A stretch of DNA of 64,000 nt from Desulfomicrobium escambiense DSM 10707 (GTDB taxonomy: Bacteria > Desulfobacterota > Desulfovibrionia > Desulfovibrionales > Desulfomicrobiaceae): positions 112,169 through 176,168 of the forward strand of contig NZ_AUAR01000009.1 of the NCBI RefSeq assembly GCF_000428825.1, in the 5' to 3' direction. The translations under genes were made by a program, and so were the position numbers. Below are positions 43,489 to 53,480 of the stretch, piece after piece. Below the pieces are notes generated by a model. That model saw nothing but the letters and a program-made list of their open reading frames with translations, had not been told where the DNA came from and did not search any database. The first letter of the stretch is position 1; each line of letters opens with the position of its first letter.

Positions 43489-44929
43489 GGAGCGTCTCTC
43501 CCTGCAGCACGCTTCCGGCGGGCACCACGGCCTGGACCGGCCCTTTGTTGACGATGCGCACGTCGCCGACGCAGCGCACCCCCTCCTCGAAGCGCACGTC
43601 CCCTTCGACCTTCAGGCTCGCGCAATCCAGCAGGGACGGCGGGGTCTGGGGGAAGCGCTCGAGAAAGGCGTCGATCTTCTTGAAGAACTTTCCGTCCAGG
43701 GAAACCTCCGGCATGGCGTCCTTGCGCAGCGGGTTGGGCACGATGGTGTCACGCTCCGTGCGGATGAAGCAGTCGGACATGACCAGCAGCAGGTCGTTCG
43801 TGGTCTTGACCGGGGCGAAGCGCTTGCGGGGCACGATGACGGCCTGGGCGTTCAGGAAGTTGGTGATGGCCGAGCCCATGGCCGTCTCCAGCTGGAAGAC
43901 CTTGGGCGAGGCAGGGTCGCGCGGGTCCAGGGTCTTGGGGTTGATGATGAGGTCCAGCGGCATCATGCGGTGGGACACGAAGACCGACTGCAGCACGCGC
44001 AGGTCGACCCAGATGGAATTGGTGTTGAAGAAGCGGTACTTGCCGATGTCGCCGAAGGAGTCCATCTCCTGGTCCGGGCACTGGGCCACCTCGCGCAGGG
44101 CCAGCTGGTTGTTCTTCTTCAGGCGGCAGAGGTGACCTCCCTTCTTGTCCTGCTCCGTGCGCCGGGCCACCTCCATGAGGAAGGGCAGCTTGTGGTGAAC
44201 CATGTAGCCGAGCAGCCGGCGGTTCATGATGGCCCCGAGGTTGTCGGAGTTGGAGATGAAGGCGTAGTTGTAGCCCTTGTCCAGCAGGGCGTCGAGAATG
44301 CCCGAGGTGATCATGGCCGTGTAGATGTCGCCGTGGCCGGGGGGGTTCCACTCCAGCTCGGGGTTCTGGGGCCAGGAGGCCGGGGAGTGGTCCTTGGCCA
44401 TGATCTTTGGGTAGCGGTGCTGGAGAAAGGCCAAGTCGATGCCGGTGGTGCCGTTGTTGAAGTTCCCGACCTTGAGCATGGTGTCCATGTGGGTCTTGAA
44501 GCTGTTCATGAAGATCTGCGGGAACTCCACGCCGTAGTGGGCACGCACGGTCTTGGCCTGCAGGAGGATGAGGTCCAGGAAGCTCAGGCCGTCCTTGACC
44601 GGGATGAGGGATTTGGCCGACTCCAGGCCCATGCTCGTGCCCAGGCCGCCGTTGAGCTTGATGACCGCGGTCTGCTCCAGGGCCTTTTCGCCGACGTCCT
44701 TGAACTGGTCCATGGCGTCGTAATCGGCCAGTTCGACGTCCTCGACGGGCAGGATGTCGCGGTCCGAGAGCTTGCCTTGGGCGCCGTAGAGGAACTGGTT
44801 GAAGTAGCACTTGAAGGTGTTGATGACGATGGGCGGCAGTCCCTGCTGTTCCATCTTCAGGGCGAAGGGGCGGAAGAGGGTGGAGAGCTTGGGGTCGTCG
44901 ACGCTGACGCAGCTTATATCCTTTGCCAT
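43481..44929 (-). CDS. UTP-glucose-1-phosphate uridylyltransferase, eukaryote-like (UDPGP) type
   Basis: 482 residues from the ATG at 44929 (the open frame extends 12 codons further). The nucleotide-binding loop is IKLNGGLGTSMGLESAKSLIPVKDG, followed by conserved PGHGDIYTAM and the C-terminal left-handed beta-helix. It belongs to the UDPGP family of eukaryotes and some bacteria rather than GalU. It makes UDP-glucose for envelope or exopolysaccharide. Its stop overlaps the start of the diguanylate cyclase, coupling a sugar-nucleotide enzyme with a c-di-GMP maker. The 193 bases upstream show no other gene. Confidence 0.9.
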   Translation of the reverse strand: MAKDISCVSVDDPKLSTLFRPFALKMEQQGLPPIVINTFKCYFNQFLYGAQGKLSDRDILPVEDVELADYDAMDQFKDVGEKALEQTAVIKLNGGLGTSMGLESAKSLIPVKDGLSFLDLILLQAKTVRAHYGVEFPQIFMNSFKTHMDTMLKVGNFNNGTTGIDLAFLQHRYPKIMAKDHSPASWPQNPELEWNPPGHGDIYTAMITSGILDALLDKGYNYAFISNSDNLGAIMNRRLLGYMVHHKLPFLMEVARRTEQDKKGGHLCRLKKNNQLALREVAQCPDQEMDSFGDIGKYRFFNTNSIWVDLRVLQSVFVSHRMMPLDLIINPKTLDPRDPASPKVFQLETAMGSAITNFLNAQAVIVPRKRFAPVKTTNDLLLVMSDCFIRTERDTIVPNPLRKDAMPEVSLDGKFFKKIDAFLERFPQTPPSLLDCASLKVEGDVRFEEGVRCVGDVRIVNKGPVQAVVPAGSVLQGETLLG

Positions 44930-45122
44930 GAGGTTTCCTTGGTGATTGAGGTTTCGCGTGCGCACGTCCGGGCCGGTGCGCGAGCATCCCGATTCGGGTC
45001 GCGGATGTGTGCCAGAAATAGTTCAACAAAGTCGGTTCGTCCATATGGCCGAAGGACGAAAGTGGAACATTTTTCTTCGTTTGCGCAAAAAAAGCTGCCA
45101 GACGGGAGCCCACCCGCCTTTG

Positions 45123-46535
45123 TCAGGGGTGGACGGGGAGGCTGACGGTCATGATCGCCCGGCCTTCCGCGCGGGTCAGCAGGAGATGGCCGCCTATGCG
45201 CTCCACCAGGCGGGAGCACATGGCCAGGTTCACCTCCTCGTCCTCGAAGGGCATGAACAGGCGGTATTCGTCCACGGCCGCGTCCCCGACGGGGCTCATG
45301 GTCAGGGTCACGTGGAGCAGGCCTGCGGCCGCGGACGCCGTGATGTGGATGGAGCCCGACTCGGCCACGACGTCGGCACCATGGCCGAGGAGATAGATGA
45401 AGATGCGGTGCAGGAACTCCTGGTCCGCCAGGACGGGCGGCAGATCGTCGTCGATCTCGTTTCTGCAGGCGATGGACTTGTGCTCCAGGCGGATGGACAG
45501 CAGGCGCATGACGAAGTCGAGGGTTGCGGGCACGGAGCAGCGCGTCAGAGTCACGGCCAGGGGTTCGAGGTAGGCGTTGACGCGTTGCACCAGGCGTTCG
45601 AGACGGTTGCATTCGTCCATGATGACCTCGGTCTCGCGGGCATCGGGGTACCTGGCCCGCAGCTGCCGGGCGAAGCCGCCCAGGGAGACGAGGGGGTTGC
45701 GGATCTCGTGAGCCACCTCTTCGGTCATGCTGCGCAGCATGTTCAGACGCTCGTTCTGAATGAGCACCTTATCCATGTAGGCATTGCGGGTCACGTCCTG
45801 GATCATGCCCTCCATGCGGTCCGGGGCGTCGTCCCCGCGGTGCGGGCTGGGTATGGACTGGATGCGCAGCTCGATTTCGTACCCCTTTTTGTGCAGAAAT
45901 CGGAAATCCAGCCGGAACTCCGTGGCGTTGGCTTTGAAACCGTTCTTCAGGCCGGCCGTGAACTTCCTTCGGTCCGCAGGCGCGATGCGCTTCAGGAAGG
46001 CCATGGGCTCCTGCTGTATCTCTTCGGGCGTGTAGCCGAGGATGTCCAGGGTGGCGCGGTTCAGGAACTCGAACTCCCGGTTGCGGTTGATGCTGAAGAT
46101 GATGACCGGCAGGTTCTGCACGAGACGGAAAAGGTGCTCCTGGCTGTCCTGCACCCGTTGCGTGAGTCGGGCCTGGGCCAGGCAGTTGCGCACGGCGTTG
46201 AGAAAGACGTCCATGCTGGCGATGGGCTTGGTGACGTAGTCCCAGGCGCCAGCCTTGAAGGCTTCGATGGCCGCGTCGATGTGCGTCCGGCCCGAGACGA
46301 TGATGACGGGCGTGGCCGGGCGGAGCCTTTTCATGGCCGAGAGCAGTTCGAGGCCGTCGCCGCCGGGGATGCCGAGGTCCAGCAGGACCAAGTCCGCAGG
46401 CCCCAGTTCGAAAAGCTCCAGGGCCTGGTGGGCCTGCGCCGCCTCGCATACGGCGAAGCCGGCGTCCTGCAGGAAATGGCGCAGCGCCTCGCGGAAGGTC
46501 GCCTCGTCCTCGATGATCAGTATGGAATCGACCAT
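45123..46535 (-). CDS. Receiver-PAS-histidine kinase protein with degraded ATP site
   Basis: 470 residues from the ATG at 46535. Order: receiver domain (ILIIEDEATFREAL, phosphoacceptor Asp in LVLLDLGIPGGDG, K in DYVTKP), PAS (RLVQNLPVIIFSINRNREF), a kinase H-box (EEVAHEIRNPLVSLGGFARQL), then a HATPase region. In that last part the Asn of the N-box is missing (YLLGHGADV) and no DxGxG box is present, so autophosphorylation by its own ATPase seems unlikely. It may be a phosphotransfer or scaffold protein for the neighbouring kinase gene. Confidence 0.75.
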   Translation of the reverse strand: MVDSILIIEDEATFREALRHFLQDAGFAVCEAAQAHQALELFELGPADLVLLDLGIPGGDGLELLSAMKRLRPATPVIIVSGRTHIDAAIEAFKAGAWDYVTKPIASMDVFLNAVRNCLAQARLTQRVQDSQEHLFRLVQNLPVIIFSINRNREFEFLNRATLDILGYTPEEIQQEPMAFLKRIAPADRRKFTAGLKNGFKANATEFRLDFRFLHKKGYEIELRIQSIPSPHRGDDAPDRMEGMIQDVTRNAYMDKVLIQNERLNMLRSMTEEVAHEIRNPLVSLGGFARQLRARYPDARETEVIMDECNRLERLVQRVNAYLEPLAVTLTRCSVPATLDFVMRLLSIRLEHKSIACRNEIDDDLPPVLADQEFLHRIFIYLLGHGADVVAESGSIHITASAAAGLLHVTLTMSPVGDAAVDEYRLFMPFEDEEVNLAMCSRLVERIGGHLLLTRAEGRAIMTVSLPVHP

Positions 46536-46560
46536 GTTCAAGCCTCTGCCGTCCGGCGCC

Positions 46561-47868
46561 CTATGCGCGGGGCATGATGATGGAAAAGATGTTCATGGGC
46601 GCTTCGTAGGCGTAGCCGACCCGGCCGCGGTGGAGTTCGACGATCTGCTTGACGAAGGACAGGCCGTGGCCGCTTCCGTCCACGCTGTCCGTCTCCGCCG
46701 ACCGGAACCCCTCGTCGAAGAGGCGGGCCTGCTCCTCGGGGGGAATCTCGGGACCCGTGGTGGCCACGAAGACGCGGACCCCTTCCCTGCCCTGACCGAA
46801 GGAGTCCGGCACGGTCTCCCATCCGTAGCGCATGAGCTTCTCGCCGGTCCCGCCGTCCTGGCCGGCTGGCCTGGTGTACTTGATGGCGTTGGCCAGCAGG
46901 TTGGCAAAGACCTGGGAAAAGAGCCCCAGGTCCGCCTGCAGCACGACGTCCTCGTCAATGCGCACGTCCGGGGCGACCTCGATGCGGATGCCTTGGGCGC
47001 GGAACATGGACAGGAAGCGCTCGATCTGGGGTTCGAAGATCTGGCTCTTGAAACGGCACGGCTTGAGGAGGAGGTCGTAGCCGCCTTTCTCGAAATGGCT
47101 GCGCCGCAGCAGGCTTTCCAGGAACAGGCTCGAATGCTGGAAGCGTCTGGAGATGGTCTTCTGCAGGGCCAGCAGGTCCCGGGCCAGGACGGGCAGTTCG
47201 AGACGCGCGTCGCGGTCCGGGGCGTCGCGCCTGGGCGGGGCGAGCCCGTCGATCCTGTGCTGCAGTTGGGTCAGCTGGCGTTCCAGCTGCAGGAAAAGAA
47301 GCTTGAACTGGATATTGGGCACGATGACGTTGTGCCCGATGTCACGAACCAGGTTGTTGATGAAGGTGAGGCGCTTGCGGTTGCTCACGGCCGTCAGCTT
47401 GACGGCCATGACGCGGGCGGCCCCGCGCGCGTACTCCAGCCAGAACGCATCCTCGTCCGGCGGCACTTCGCGGTGCAGGGACAGGGCGCCGAGCAGCGTC
47501 GGCTCCTGTTCGGCGTCGCAGATGGTCACGATGGTGGCCCCGTCAGTACGGACGATGCCCGGAGACTGGGGGCACGGCGGGTCGGGCAGGCTGAACACCT
47601 TTGATCCCTGGGCGCTGGTGGTCCGGCGCAGGCGCAGGTCCCCTTTGGGGCCGCGCATGTACAGGGAGGCGGGCGTTCCCAGGCAGATGTCGGGAACGAG
47701 CACGCAGAGGGACTTGAAGTCGCGCAGGGATTCGAATTCCAGGCCCAGTTCGAAGAAGATGTTCAGCGCCGTGAGCCTGTCCGCAGGAAGCCCCTCATCC
47801 TTGCGGCGGGCGAGACGTTCGAGGATTCTGGTGCGGATGTGGGCGCGTTTTGGCGGCGCGGGCTGCAT
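46561..47868 (-). CDS. Histidine-kinase-like ATPase protein without standard sensor
   Basis: 435 residues. The N-terminal 130 residues look GAF-like (FFELGLEFESLRDFKSLCVLV). Near residue 175 is RDIGHNVIVPN, in place of a standard HExxNPL H-box; its His could be the phosphoacceptor. The C-terminal HATPase is intact, with N-box FANLLANAIKYTR and G-box GSGHGLSFVKQIVELH. It sits 25 bases upstream of the gene for the receiver-PAS protein whose own ATP site is degraded, so the two may form one signalling unit. No membrane segment. Confidence 0.75.
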   Translation of the reverse strand: MQPAPPKRAHIRTRILERLARRKDEGLPADRLTALNIFFELGLEFESLRDFKSLCVLVPDICLGTPASLYMRGPKGDLRLRRTTSAQGSKVFSLPDPPCPQSPGIVRTDGATIVTICDAEQEPTLLGALSLHREVPPDEDAFWLEYARGAARVMAVKLTAVSNRKRLTFINNLVRDIGHNVIVPNIQFKLLFLQLERQLTQLQHRIDGLAPPRRDAPDRDARLELPVLARDLLALQKTISRRFQHSSLFLESLLRRSHFEKGGYDLLLKPCRFKSQIFEPQIERFLSMFRAQGIRIEVAPDVRIDEDVVLQADLGLFSQVFANLLANAIKYTRPAGQDGGTGEKLMRYGWETVPDSFGQGREGVRVFVATTGPEIPPEEQARLFDEGFRSAETDSVDGSGHGLSFVKQIVELHRGRVGYAYEAPMNIFSIIMPRA

Positions 47869-47932
47869 GGAACACTCCTTGCCGGGCTGGGCCGAACGTC
47901 GTCAGCATAGCCCAGGCGCAGGCCTCCCGCAA

Positions 47933-49501
47933 TCAGGGTTTGCGCGTTTTGCCCCGCACGTCGTACTTTTTCGGGTCGAGGTTGTATTTCTTGATCTTGT
48001 AGTTGATGATCCGGTAGCTGGCGCGCAGCTCCCGGGCCACCTGCAGCATGTTGCCACCGCACTTCTGCAGGGCCTCCACGAGGATCTCCTGTTCGAACTT
48101 GCCCACGGCCTCGCCGAAGGACAGCTGGTTGTCCGTGGCCGAACTCTCGGCCGTCTGCAGGGTCGGGGGCAGATGGTAGGTGCGGATGGCCTCCTCGTTG
48201 CAGATCAGCGCCGCGCGCTCCATGCAGTTGCGCAGTTCGCGCACGTTGCCCGGCCACTGGTACTGGGTCAGGAGGTCGATGGCCGGCATGGAGATGCGCT
48301 TGATGTTCTTGGCGTATTCCTTGGAGAAGAACTCCAGGAAGTACTCGGCCAGAGGCAGGATGTCCTCCCGGCGCTCGCGCAGGGGCGGAATGAAGATGGG
48401 GAAGACGTTGATGCGGTAGTAGAGGTCCTCGCGGAAGCGGCCCGACTGGATGAGGTTCTCCAGGGGCTGGTGCGTGGCGCAGATGATGCGCACGTCGACC
48501 TTGATGCTCTTTTCGCTGCCCAGGCGCTGGATCTCGCCCTCCTGCAGGGCGCGCAGCAGCTTGGCCTGGGCCTCGGCGCTCAGTTCGCCGATCTCGTCGA
48601 GGAAGAGGGTGCCCGTGTGGGCCAACTCGAAGCGGCCCTTCTTGGTGCCCACGGCGCCGGTGAAAGCCCCGCGTTCATGGCCGAAGAGTTCGCTCTCCAG
48701 CAGTTCCGAGGGCAGGGCGGCGCAGTTCAGGCGCACCAGGGGCTTGGTGCGGCGGGAGCTGGCGTTGTGGATGGCCTCGGCCAGCAACTCCTTGCCAGTG
48801 CCGGATTCGCCGCGAAGCAAAACCGAGGCCTTGCTGGACGCGACCTGCATGATCTGCCCCATGACGAAGGCCATGGCCTTGGAGGTGGCCACGATCTTGG
48901 CCTGCATGAGAGCCTTCTCGCGGTCCATGGTCTCGCCCAGGAAACCCATGGAGGCCCACAGCTCCTTCTGGGCCATGTTCTCCTGCAGGTAGGCGGTCTG
49001 GCGGGCGATGACCGCGGCCAGCACCTCCAGAAAGGCGCAGTGCATGCGCAGGACGTCCAGGGGCTGGCAGGGGATGTCGGCGCTCAGCACGCCCAGGGCC
49101 TCGGTCAAGCCGTCGGCGTTGATGCGCGAAATGGGCACGCAGATGAAGGACAGCTCGGCCAGTTCCTTGGGGGAACGCCCCATGGCCTTGTTCAGGAACC
49201 GCTCGTCACGCTCCATGGCCTCGACGATGATGGGCTTGCCGCTGCCCAGGACCTGCCCCGTGACGCCCTGGCCGGGCGTGTAGGTGGCCTTGACCGGCCC
49301 CTTGTGCCCGTACGTCAGGTCGAAGCGGATGGTATTGGTCTTGGGGTCGAAGATGGCCAGGGCCATGCGCTTGTACTTCATGGCCTCGGCCGTCATGGAC
49401 AGCAGGCTGTCCAGGCTCGACTGGAGGGGGCTCAGGGGGTCGAGCTGCTGCACCGTGGCGTGCAGGGTCTGCAGATAGTGCAGAAAATCGTCGGTTGTCA
49501 T
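47933..49501 (-). CDS. Sigma-54-dependent activator with GAF domain
   Basis: 522 residues. N-terminal GAF domain (about 20-180), then the AAA+ activator core with Walker A GESGTGKE, the sigma-54-contact loop GAFTGA, Walker [11 protein letters not shown] and the R-finger region, and a C-terminal Fis-type helix-turn-helix ([25 protein letters not shown]). It activates promoters of the -24/-12 type; one such promoter is upstream of glnA in this window, but a link is not shown. GAF rather than a receiver domain suggests control by a small molecule or partner (NifA-like). Confidence 0.92.
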   Translation of the reverse strand: MTTDDFLHYLQTLHATVQQLDPLSPLQSSLDSLLSMTAEAMKYKRMALAIFDPKTNTIRFDLTYGHKGPVKATYTPGQGVTGQVLGSGKPIIVEAMERDERFLNKAMGRSPKELAELSFICVPISRINADGLTEALGVLSADIPCQPLDVLRMHCAFLEVLAAVIARQTAYLQENMAQKELWASMGFLGETMDREKALMQAKIVATSKAMAFVMGQIMQVASSKASVLLRGESGTGKELLAEAIHNASSRRTKPLVRLNCAALPSELLESELFGHERGAFTGAVGTKKGRFELAHTGTLFLDEIGELSAEAQAKLLRALQEGEIQRLGSEKSIKVDVRIICATHQPLENLIQSGRFREDLYYRINVFPIFIPPLRERREDILPLAEYFLEFFSKEYAKNIKRISMPAIDLLTQYQWPGNVRELRNCMERAALICNEEAIRTYHLPPTLQTAESSATDNQLSFGEAVGKFEQEILVEALQKCGGNMLQVARELRASYRIINYKIKKYNLDPKKYDVRGKTRKP

Positions 49502-49583
49502 GAGGATTGCGTCCGATATCCCGAAGTTGGTGCGGGCGAAGCCGGCCGCCGCGCGGTTGCGGCGGCGGGCCGTGCATCGGTCT

Positions 49584-50237
49584 CTAGCCCTGGGTCTTGG
49601 CCTTGAGCTTGCCGATCTTGTAGTCGAGGAAGGCGTCGTTCCCGCTGTCCTTGGTCTTCAGGGCCTCGTATTCGGCGATGGCCAGGTCGGACTGCCCGGC
49701 CTTTTCCGCGGCGAAGGCCAGATTGGCGGAGATGGCCCCGGCGAACTCCTCGCCGGCGTCCTTCTTCAGGGCGGACAGGATGGTCACGGCGCCGGCGTAG
49801 TCGCCCTTGAAGACCAGGGCCTTGGCTTCGCCGAGCCCGGTCACGGTCTTCATGTTCGCGCTCGGGGCCAGGGCCTTCCAGGCGGCGGCGGCCTTGTCGT
49901 AGTCGCCTGCGTCCATGAAGATCCGGGCCAGTTCGAGCTGGGCAGCAGGCCGCAGGCTTGCGGGACCGGTCTGGACGAAGGACTGGAGCTTCTCGGCGCG
50001 CGCGGCCTGGTCGTCCAGGACCATGATGGAGCCGAGCTGGCTCACGGCCTTCTCGTGCTGGGAAGACTGGTAGGAGGTGACCCCTGTGTACACGGCCACG
50101 GCGGCCACGATGCCGCCGACGGCGATGCCGATGGGCTTGATATTGTCGAGGATCTTTTTCAGCAGGGGATGGATGTCCGAGTCCATTTCCTGTTCGATGG
50201 TCTTGAGGATATCGAGATGGGGGGTGCGTTCGTCCAT
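49584..50237 (-). CDS. Membrane-anchored TPR protein of the YfgM/AncA kind
   Basis: 217 residues from the ATG at 50237 (AAGGAG upstream). One membrane helix (IKPIGIAVGGIVAAVAVYTGVTSY, residues about 33-55) after a charged cytosolic segment, then helical TPR-like repeats (LARIFMDAGDYDKAAAAWKALA; ALVFKGDYAGAVTILSALKKDA). This plan matches YfgM, a periplasm-facing partner of SecYEG and chaperones. The identity is by architecture only. Located just after the sigma-54 activator gene. Confidence 0.7.
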   Translation of the reverse strand: MDERTPHLDILKTIEQEMDSDIHPLLKKILDNIKPIGIAVGGIVAAVAVYTGVTSYQSSQHEKAVSQLGSIMVLDDQAARAEKLQSFVQTGPASLRPAAQLELARIFMDAGDYDKAAAAWKALAPSANMKTVTGLGEAKALVFKGDYAGAVTILSALKKDAGEEFAGAISANLAFAAEKAGQSDLAIAEYEALKTKDSGNDAFLDYKIGKLKAKTQG

Positions 50238-50475
50238 GGAAGGCTCCTTAAATTTCAAATTGCCATTATTGTAAAAGCTCTGCCTGTGTATGCGGAATCA
50301 GAAAAAAGGTCAAAGGGAATGCTGCGGGAAAAAATATATTGAGATCAATGAGTTTTTGGCGAAAAGGGGGACTGCGCCCCGACCGTTTCTTGCCTGGCGG
50401 ACGGCCTTGGTATAGTCTTTAATGAACATCATTTTCACGATTCGGCTTTGGACCCCCAGCAGACAGGAGTGACGG

Positions 50476-51735
50476 ATGAATCTGGAAACGCAAATGCGCG
50501 AACTGGCCGCGTCGGCCCGGGCGGCGTCGCGGACACTGGCCACGGCCACGGGATGTCAGCGCGACACGGTGCTGACGGTCCTGGCGGGCCTCCTCGAAGA
50601 GACCCGCGGTGAGATTTTCGCGGCCAACGCCAAGGACCTCGACGCCGCCAGGGCGGCGGGCCTCGACGAGGCCCGCATCGACCGCCTGCGCATCACCGAC
50701 AAGGGCGTCGACTCCATGGCCGCGGCCTGCCGGCACGTGGCCGGACTGTCCGACCCCGTGGGCGAGGTCGAGGGCATGATCAAGCGCCCCAACGGCCTGC
50801 TCGTGGGCCGCATGCGCATCCCCCTGGGCGTCATCGCCATCATCTACGAGTCCCGGCCCAATGTGACGGTCGACGCGGCCATCCTCTGCCTCAAGGCCGG
50901 CAACAGCGTCATCCTGCGCGGCGGCTCCGAGGCCTACCACTCCAACCAGATCCTGGGCGGCCTCCTGCGCAGGGCCCTGGACACGGCCGGGCTGCCCGAG
51001 GGCTGCGTGCAGATGGTCCCGACCACGGACCGGGCCGCGGTCAAGCATCTCCTGTCGCTGGACGAGTATATCGACGTGGTCATCCCGCGCGGCGGCGAGG
51101 GTCTCATCCGGGCCGTGGTCAAGGACGCGACCATGCCCGTGCTCAAGCACTACAAGGGCGTCTGCCACATTTACGTCCACGCCGACGCGGACCAGGACCA
51201 GGCCCTGGCCATCATCGAGAACGCCAAGGTCCAGCGCCCCGGCGTGTGCAACGCACTGGAGTGCCTGCTGGTCCACCGCGAGGCGGCGCAGTCCTTCCTG
51301 CCGCGTCTGGCTGAGCGCCTCGCACCCCAGGGCGTGACCTTCCGGGCCTGCCCCCGCTCCCTGGCCCTGCTCGGCCCCTCGGCCCAGCCCGCGGCGGCCG
51401 ACGACTACGGCCGCGAGTTCCTGGCACTGACCCTGGCCGTCAAGGTCGTGGACACCCAGCGCGAGGCCGAGGAGCACATTGCCGCCCACGGCTCCGGCCA
51501 TTCGGAAGCCATCCTGACCCGCACCCACGACCGCGCCATGCGTTTCCTGCGCACGGTGGACGCCTCCTGCGTGCTCATCAATGCGTCCACGCGCTTCAAC
51601 GACGGCGGCGAACTGGGCCTGGGGGCCGAGATCGGGATCAGCACTTCCAAGATCCATTCCTACGGCCCCATGGGTGTAAAGGAACTGACGAGCCTGAAGT
51701 TCATCGTCTTCGGCGAAGGACAGGTGCGTGCCTAA
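50476..51735 (+). CDS. proA: Glutamate-5-semialdehyde dehydrogenase
   Basis: 419 residues. Aldehyde-dehydrogenase fold with [22 protein letters not shown], the catalytic Cys in [18 protein letters not shown], and [28 protein letters not shown] near the end. It reduces gamma-glutamyl phosphate in proline synthesis. The last codons overlap the start of nadD (GTG). Confidence 0.96.
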   Translation: MNLETQMRELAASARAASRTLATATGCQRDTVLTVLAGLLEETRGEIFAANAKDLDAARAAGLDEARIDRLRITDKGVDSMAAACRHVAGLSDPVGEVEGMIKRPNGLLVGRMRIPLGVIAIIYESRPNVTVDAAILCLKAGNSVILRGGSEAYHSNQILGGLLRRALDTAGLPEGCVQMVPTTDRAAVKHLLSLDEYIDVVIPRGGEGLIRAVVKDATMPVLKHYKGVCHIYVHADADQDQALAIIENAKVQRPGVCNALECLLVHREAAQSFLPRLAERLAPQGVTFRACPRSLALLGPSAQPAAADDYGREFLALTLAVKVVDTQREAEEHIAAHGSGHSEAILTRTHDRAMRFLRTVDASCVLINASTRFNDGGELGLGAEIGISTSKIHSYGPMGVKELTSLKFIVFGEGQVRA

Positions 51736-52402
51736 CCCCCTGGCCGGATCGGTCGGGATACTCGGCGGCACGTTCAACCCCGTGCACAACGGCCACCTGC
51801 GCATGGCCCTGGAGGCCAGGGAGGCCCTGGGCCTGGCGCGGGTGGACCTGATGCCCGCCCGCATCCCGCCGCACAAGGGCGAGGTGGGCTTGCTGGATTT
51901 CGACACACGCCTGGGCCTGCTGCGCGAGGCGGTCGAAGGCGTGGACGGCCTGGGGGCGAGCGACTTCGAGGGCGGGATGCCGGTTCCGTCCTACTCCTTC
52001 GCCACGCTGACCCGCCTGCGCGAGTTCGCCCCGGACGTGAACCACGTCTTCATCCTCGGCAGCACGGATCTGCTGACCCTGCCCGAATGGCACCGCGGGC
52101 TCGAACTGCCACTGCTGGCGGATCTGGCCGTGGTGGACCGCATGGGCATCGGGCTTGACAGGGTCGACGGCTTTCTGGACGAACACTGGCGTTTTGAGAA
52201 GGAGGGTCCCGGCCTGCGGCGCATCGCCGGCGGCCGGCTCGTGGCCTTCGTGAGCATGCCGCGGCTTGACATCAGCGCGAGCATGGTGCGGGACAAGTTT
52301 TGCGCGGGCCTGGAGACATCCGGGCTCGTGCCCGAGGCGGTCAGGCGCAGGTTGCGGGACGAATCCCGCGTCTTCCTGGACTGCTGGCAATCACAACCCT
52401 GA
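51728..52402 (+). CDS. nadD: Nicotinate-nucleotide adenylyltransferase
   Basis: 224 residues from a GTG at 51728 inside the proA end. The nucleotidyltransferase motif [15 protein letters not shown] is intact (His residues of the HxGH site), and [10 protein letters not shown] near the C-terminus corresponds to the usual ISxTxIR. It makes deamido-NAD from NaMN. The overlap with proA implies coupled translation, a pairing common in related bacteria. Confidence 0.93.
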   Translation: MPNPLAGSVGILGGTFNPVHNGHLRMALEAREALGLARVDLMPARIPPHKGEVGLLDFDTRLGLLREAVEGVDGLGASDFEGGMPVPSYSFATLTRLREFAPDVNHVFILGSTDLLTLPEWHRGLELPLLADLAVVDRMGIGLDRVDGFLDEHWRFEKEGPGLRRIAGGRLVAFVSMPRLDISASMVRDKFCAGLETSGLVPEAVRRRLRDESRVFLDCWQSQP

Positions 52403-52412
52403 CGGAGGAATC

Positions 52413-52715
52413 ATGGTCGGACATATCGTGATGTGGAAACTGAAGGACAGCGCCGAGGGCAAGACCGCGGCCGAAAACGCGAAGATCATGAAGGACATGC
52501 TGTCCGCCCTGCCTGGGCTCATCCCCGAGCTGCGCACCCTGGTCGTGAGCGCGGACGTATTCGCATCCATCCCGGAGACCCAGGTCGTGCTGTACACCGT
52601 CTTCGACTCCCCCGAAGACCTGCAGACCTACCAAGTCCATCCCGAACACCAGAAATGCGTGTCCTTCGTCTCCGCCGTCGCGGCCGAGAGAAGGGTGGTG
52701 GACTACAACTTCTAG
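52413..52715 (+). CDS. Dabb-family stress-response alpha/beta-barrel protein
   Basis: 100 residues, ATG at 52413 preceded by GGAGGA. MVGHIVMWKLKDSAEGKTAAEN matches the conserved start of Dabb domains (HIVxWKLKD), with SPEDLQTYQVHPEHQKCVSFV at the C-terminal helix. The fold is a small dimeric ferredoxin-like barrel; biochemical role unknown. It follows nadD by 10 bases and precedes a strong terminator. Confidence 0.88.
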   Translation: MVGHIVMWKLKDSAEGKTAAENAKIMKDMLSALPGLIPELRTLVVSADVFASIPETQVVLYTVFDSPEDLQTYQVHPEHQKCVSFVSAVAAERRVVDYNF

Positions 52716-52741
52716 CCTTCCGGCCCGCTCCCTCTGAAATG

Positions 52742-52769
52742 AAAAACCCCGTCGCGAGACGGGGTTTTT
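52742..52769. terminator. Bidirectional terminator
   Basis: AAAAACCCCGTC (52742-52753) pairs with GACGGGGTTTTT (52758-52769) around a GCGA loop, giving T runs on both strands. It ends the proA-nadD-Dabb operon and the convergent 3D-domain gene. Confidence 0.9.
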
Positions 52770-52776
52770 CGTTGCC

Positions 52777-53259
52777 CTACCCTGCCAGCAGGGCCACCTT
52801 GACCTGTTTGACGCCGAAGTTCTTGGCTTTCTCGGTGTCCGGGAAGAAGATATCCACGCGCTGCGTGTGGCGCTTGGACATGAGATCGGCAATCTCGAAG
52901 ATCCCGTGCCCTTTGACGTAGACCTTCTTTCCGAAGACCCAGCCCTGGTCGAAGAGGTCTCGGCTGACGGCGACGATGCCGGGCCGGGCCTTGACCATAC
53001 TTGCGGTGACATGCGGATCGGGTCCGCATTCGGCCTCGGTCGGGCTGTAGGCCGTGACCGTGACCTCCTTGATCTTCATCTGTTCGAGTTCCGCCACCTG
53101 GCGGGTCAGTTCCTGCCGTTCCTCGTCGAGGGCCTGGATGCGGGGCAGGTACTGTTGCCGCGCTTCCGACTCGGCCGTCTTCTGCACCCCGAATCCCACC
53201 AGGGTGGAAAACATGGCGAAGAAGAGGGAGGTGACGACAAAAGAGCCGTGACCGTTCAT
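52777..53259 (-). CDS. Exported 3D-domain protein (cell-wall-associated type)
   Basis: 160 residues from the ATG at 53259. An N-terminal helix (SFVVTSLFFAMFSTLVGFG) anchors or exports it, then a coiled coil (IQALDEERQELTRQVAELEQ), then a 3D domain: VTVTAYSPTEAECGPDP, SRDLFDQGWVFGKKVYVKGHG, and EIADLMSKRHTQRVDIFF with conserved Asp residues. 3D domains resemble the double-psi barrel of MltA-type murein enzymes, so a peptidoglycan role is likely; no enzymatic activity is shown. Confidence 0.85.
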   Translation of the reverse strand: MNGHGSFVVTSLFFAMFSTLVGFGVQKTAESEARQQYLPRIQALDEERQELTRQVAELEQMKIKEVTVTAYSPTEAECGPDPHVTASMVKARPGIVAVSRDLFDQGWVFGKKVYVKGHGIFEIADLMSKRHTQRVDIFFPDTEKAKNFGVKQVKVALLAG

Positions 53260-53480
53260 ATATACCTCGTGATGCTTCAGTTGATGCCGCCGGCGGGAAT
53301 CGGGAGAGGGGAGACGGGCAGGAGAAAGGGGAGCGGGAAATGCCGGCCGCATGACACAAGAGAGTCCATAACGATTTTGCATGTAACCGATGAAGCGAAG
53401 GGAGGCAACCCCAGGGGAAGGGCATTGGATTTGGGGTGGCCCAGGAAGGAAAAGTCATTCCTTCCTGGGGGATGGGATGA

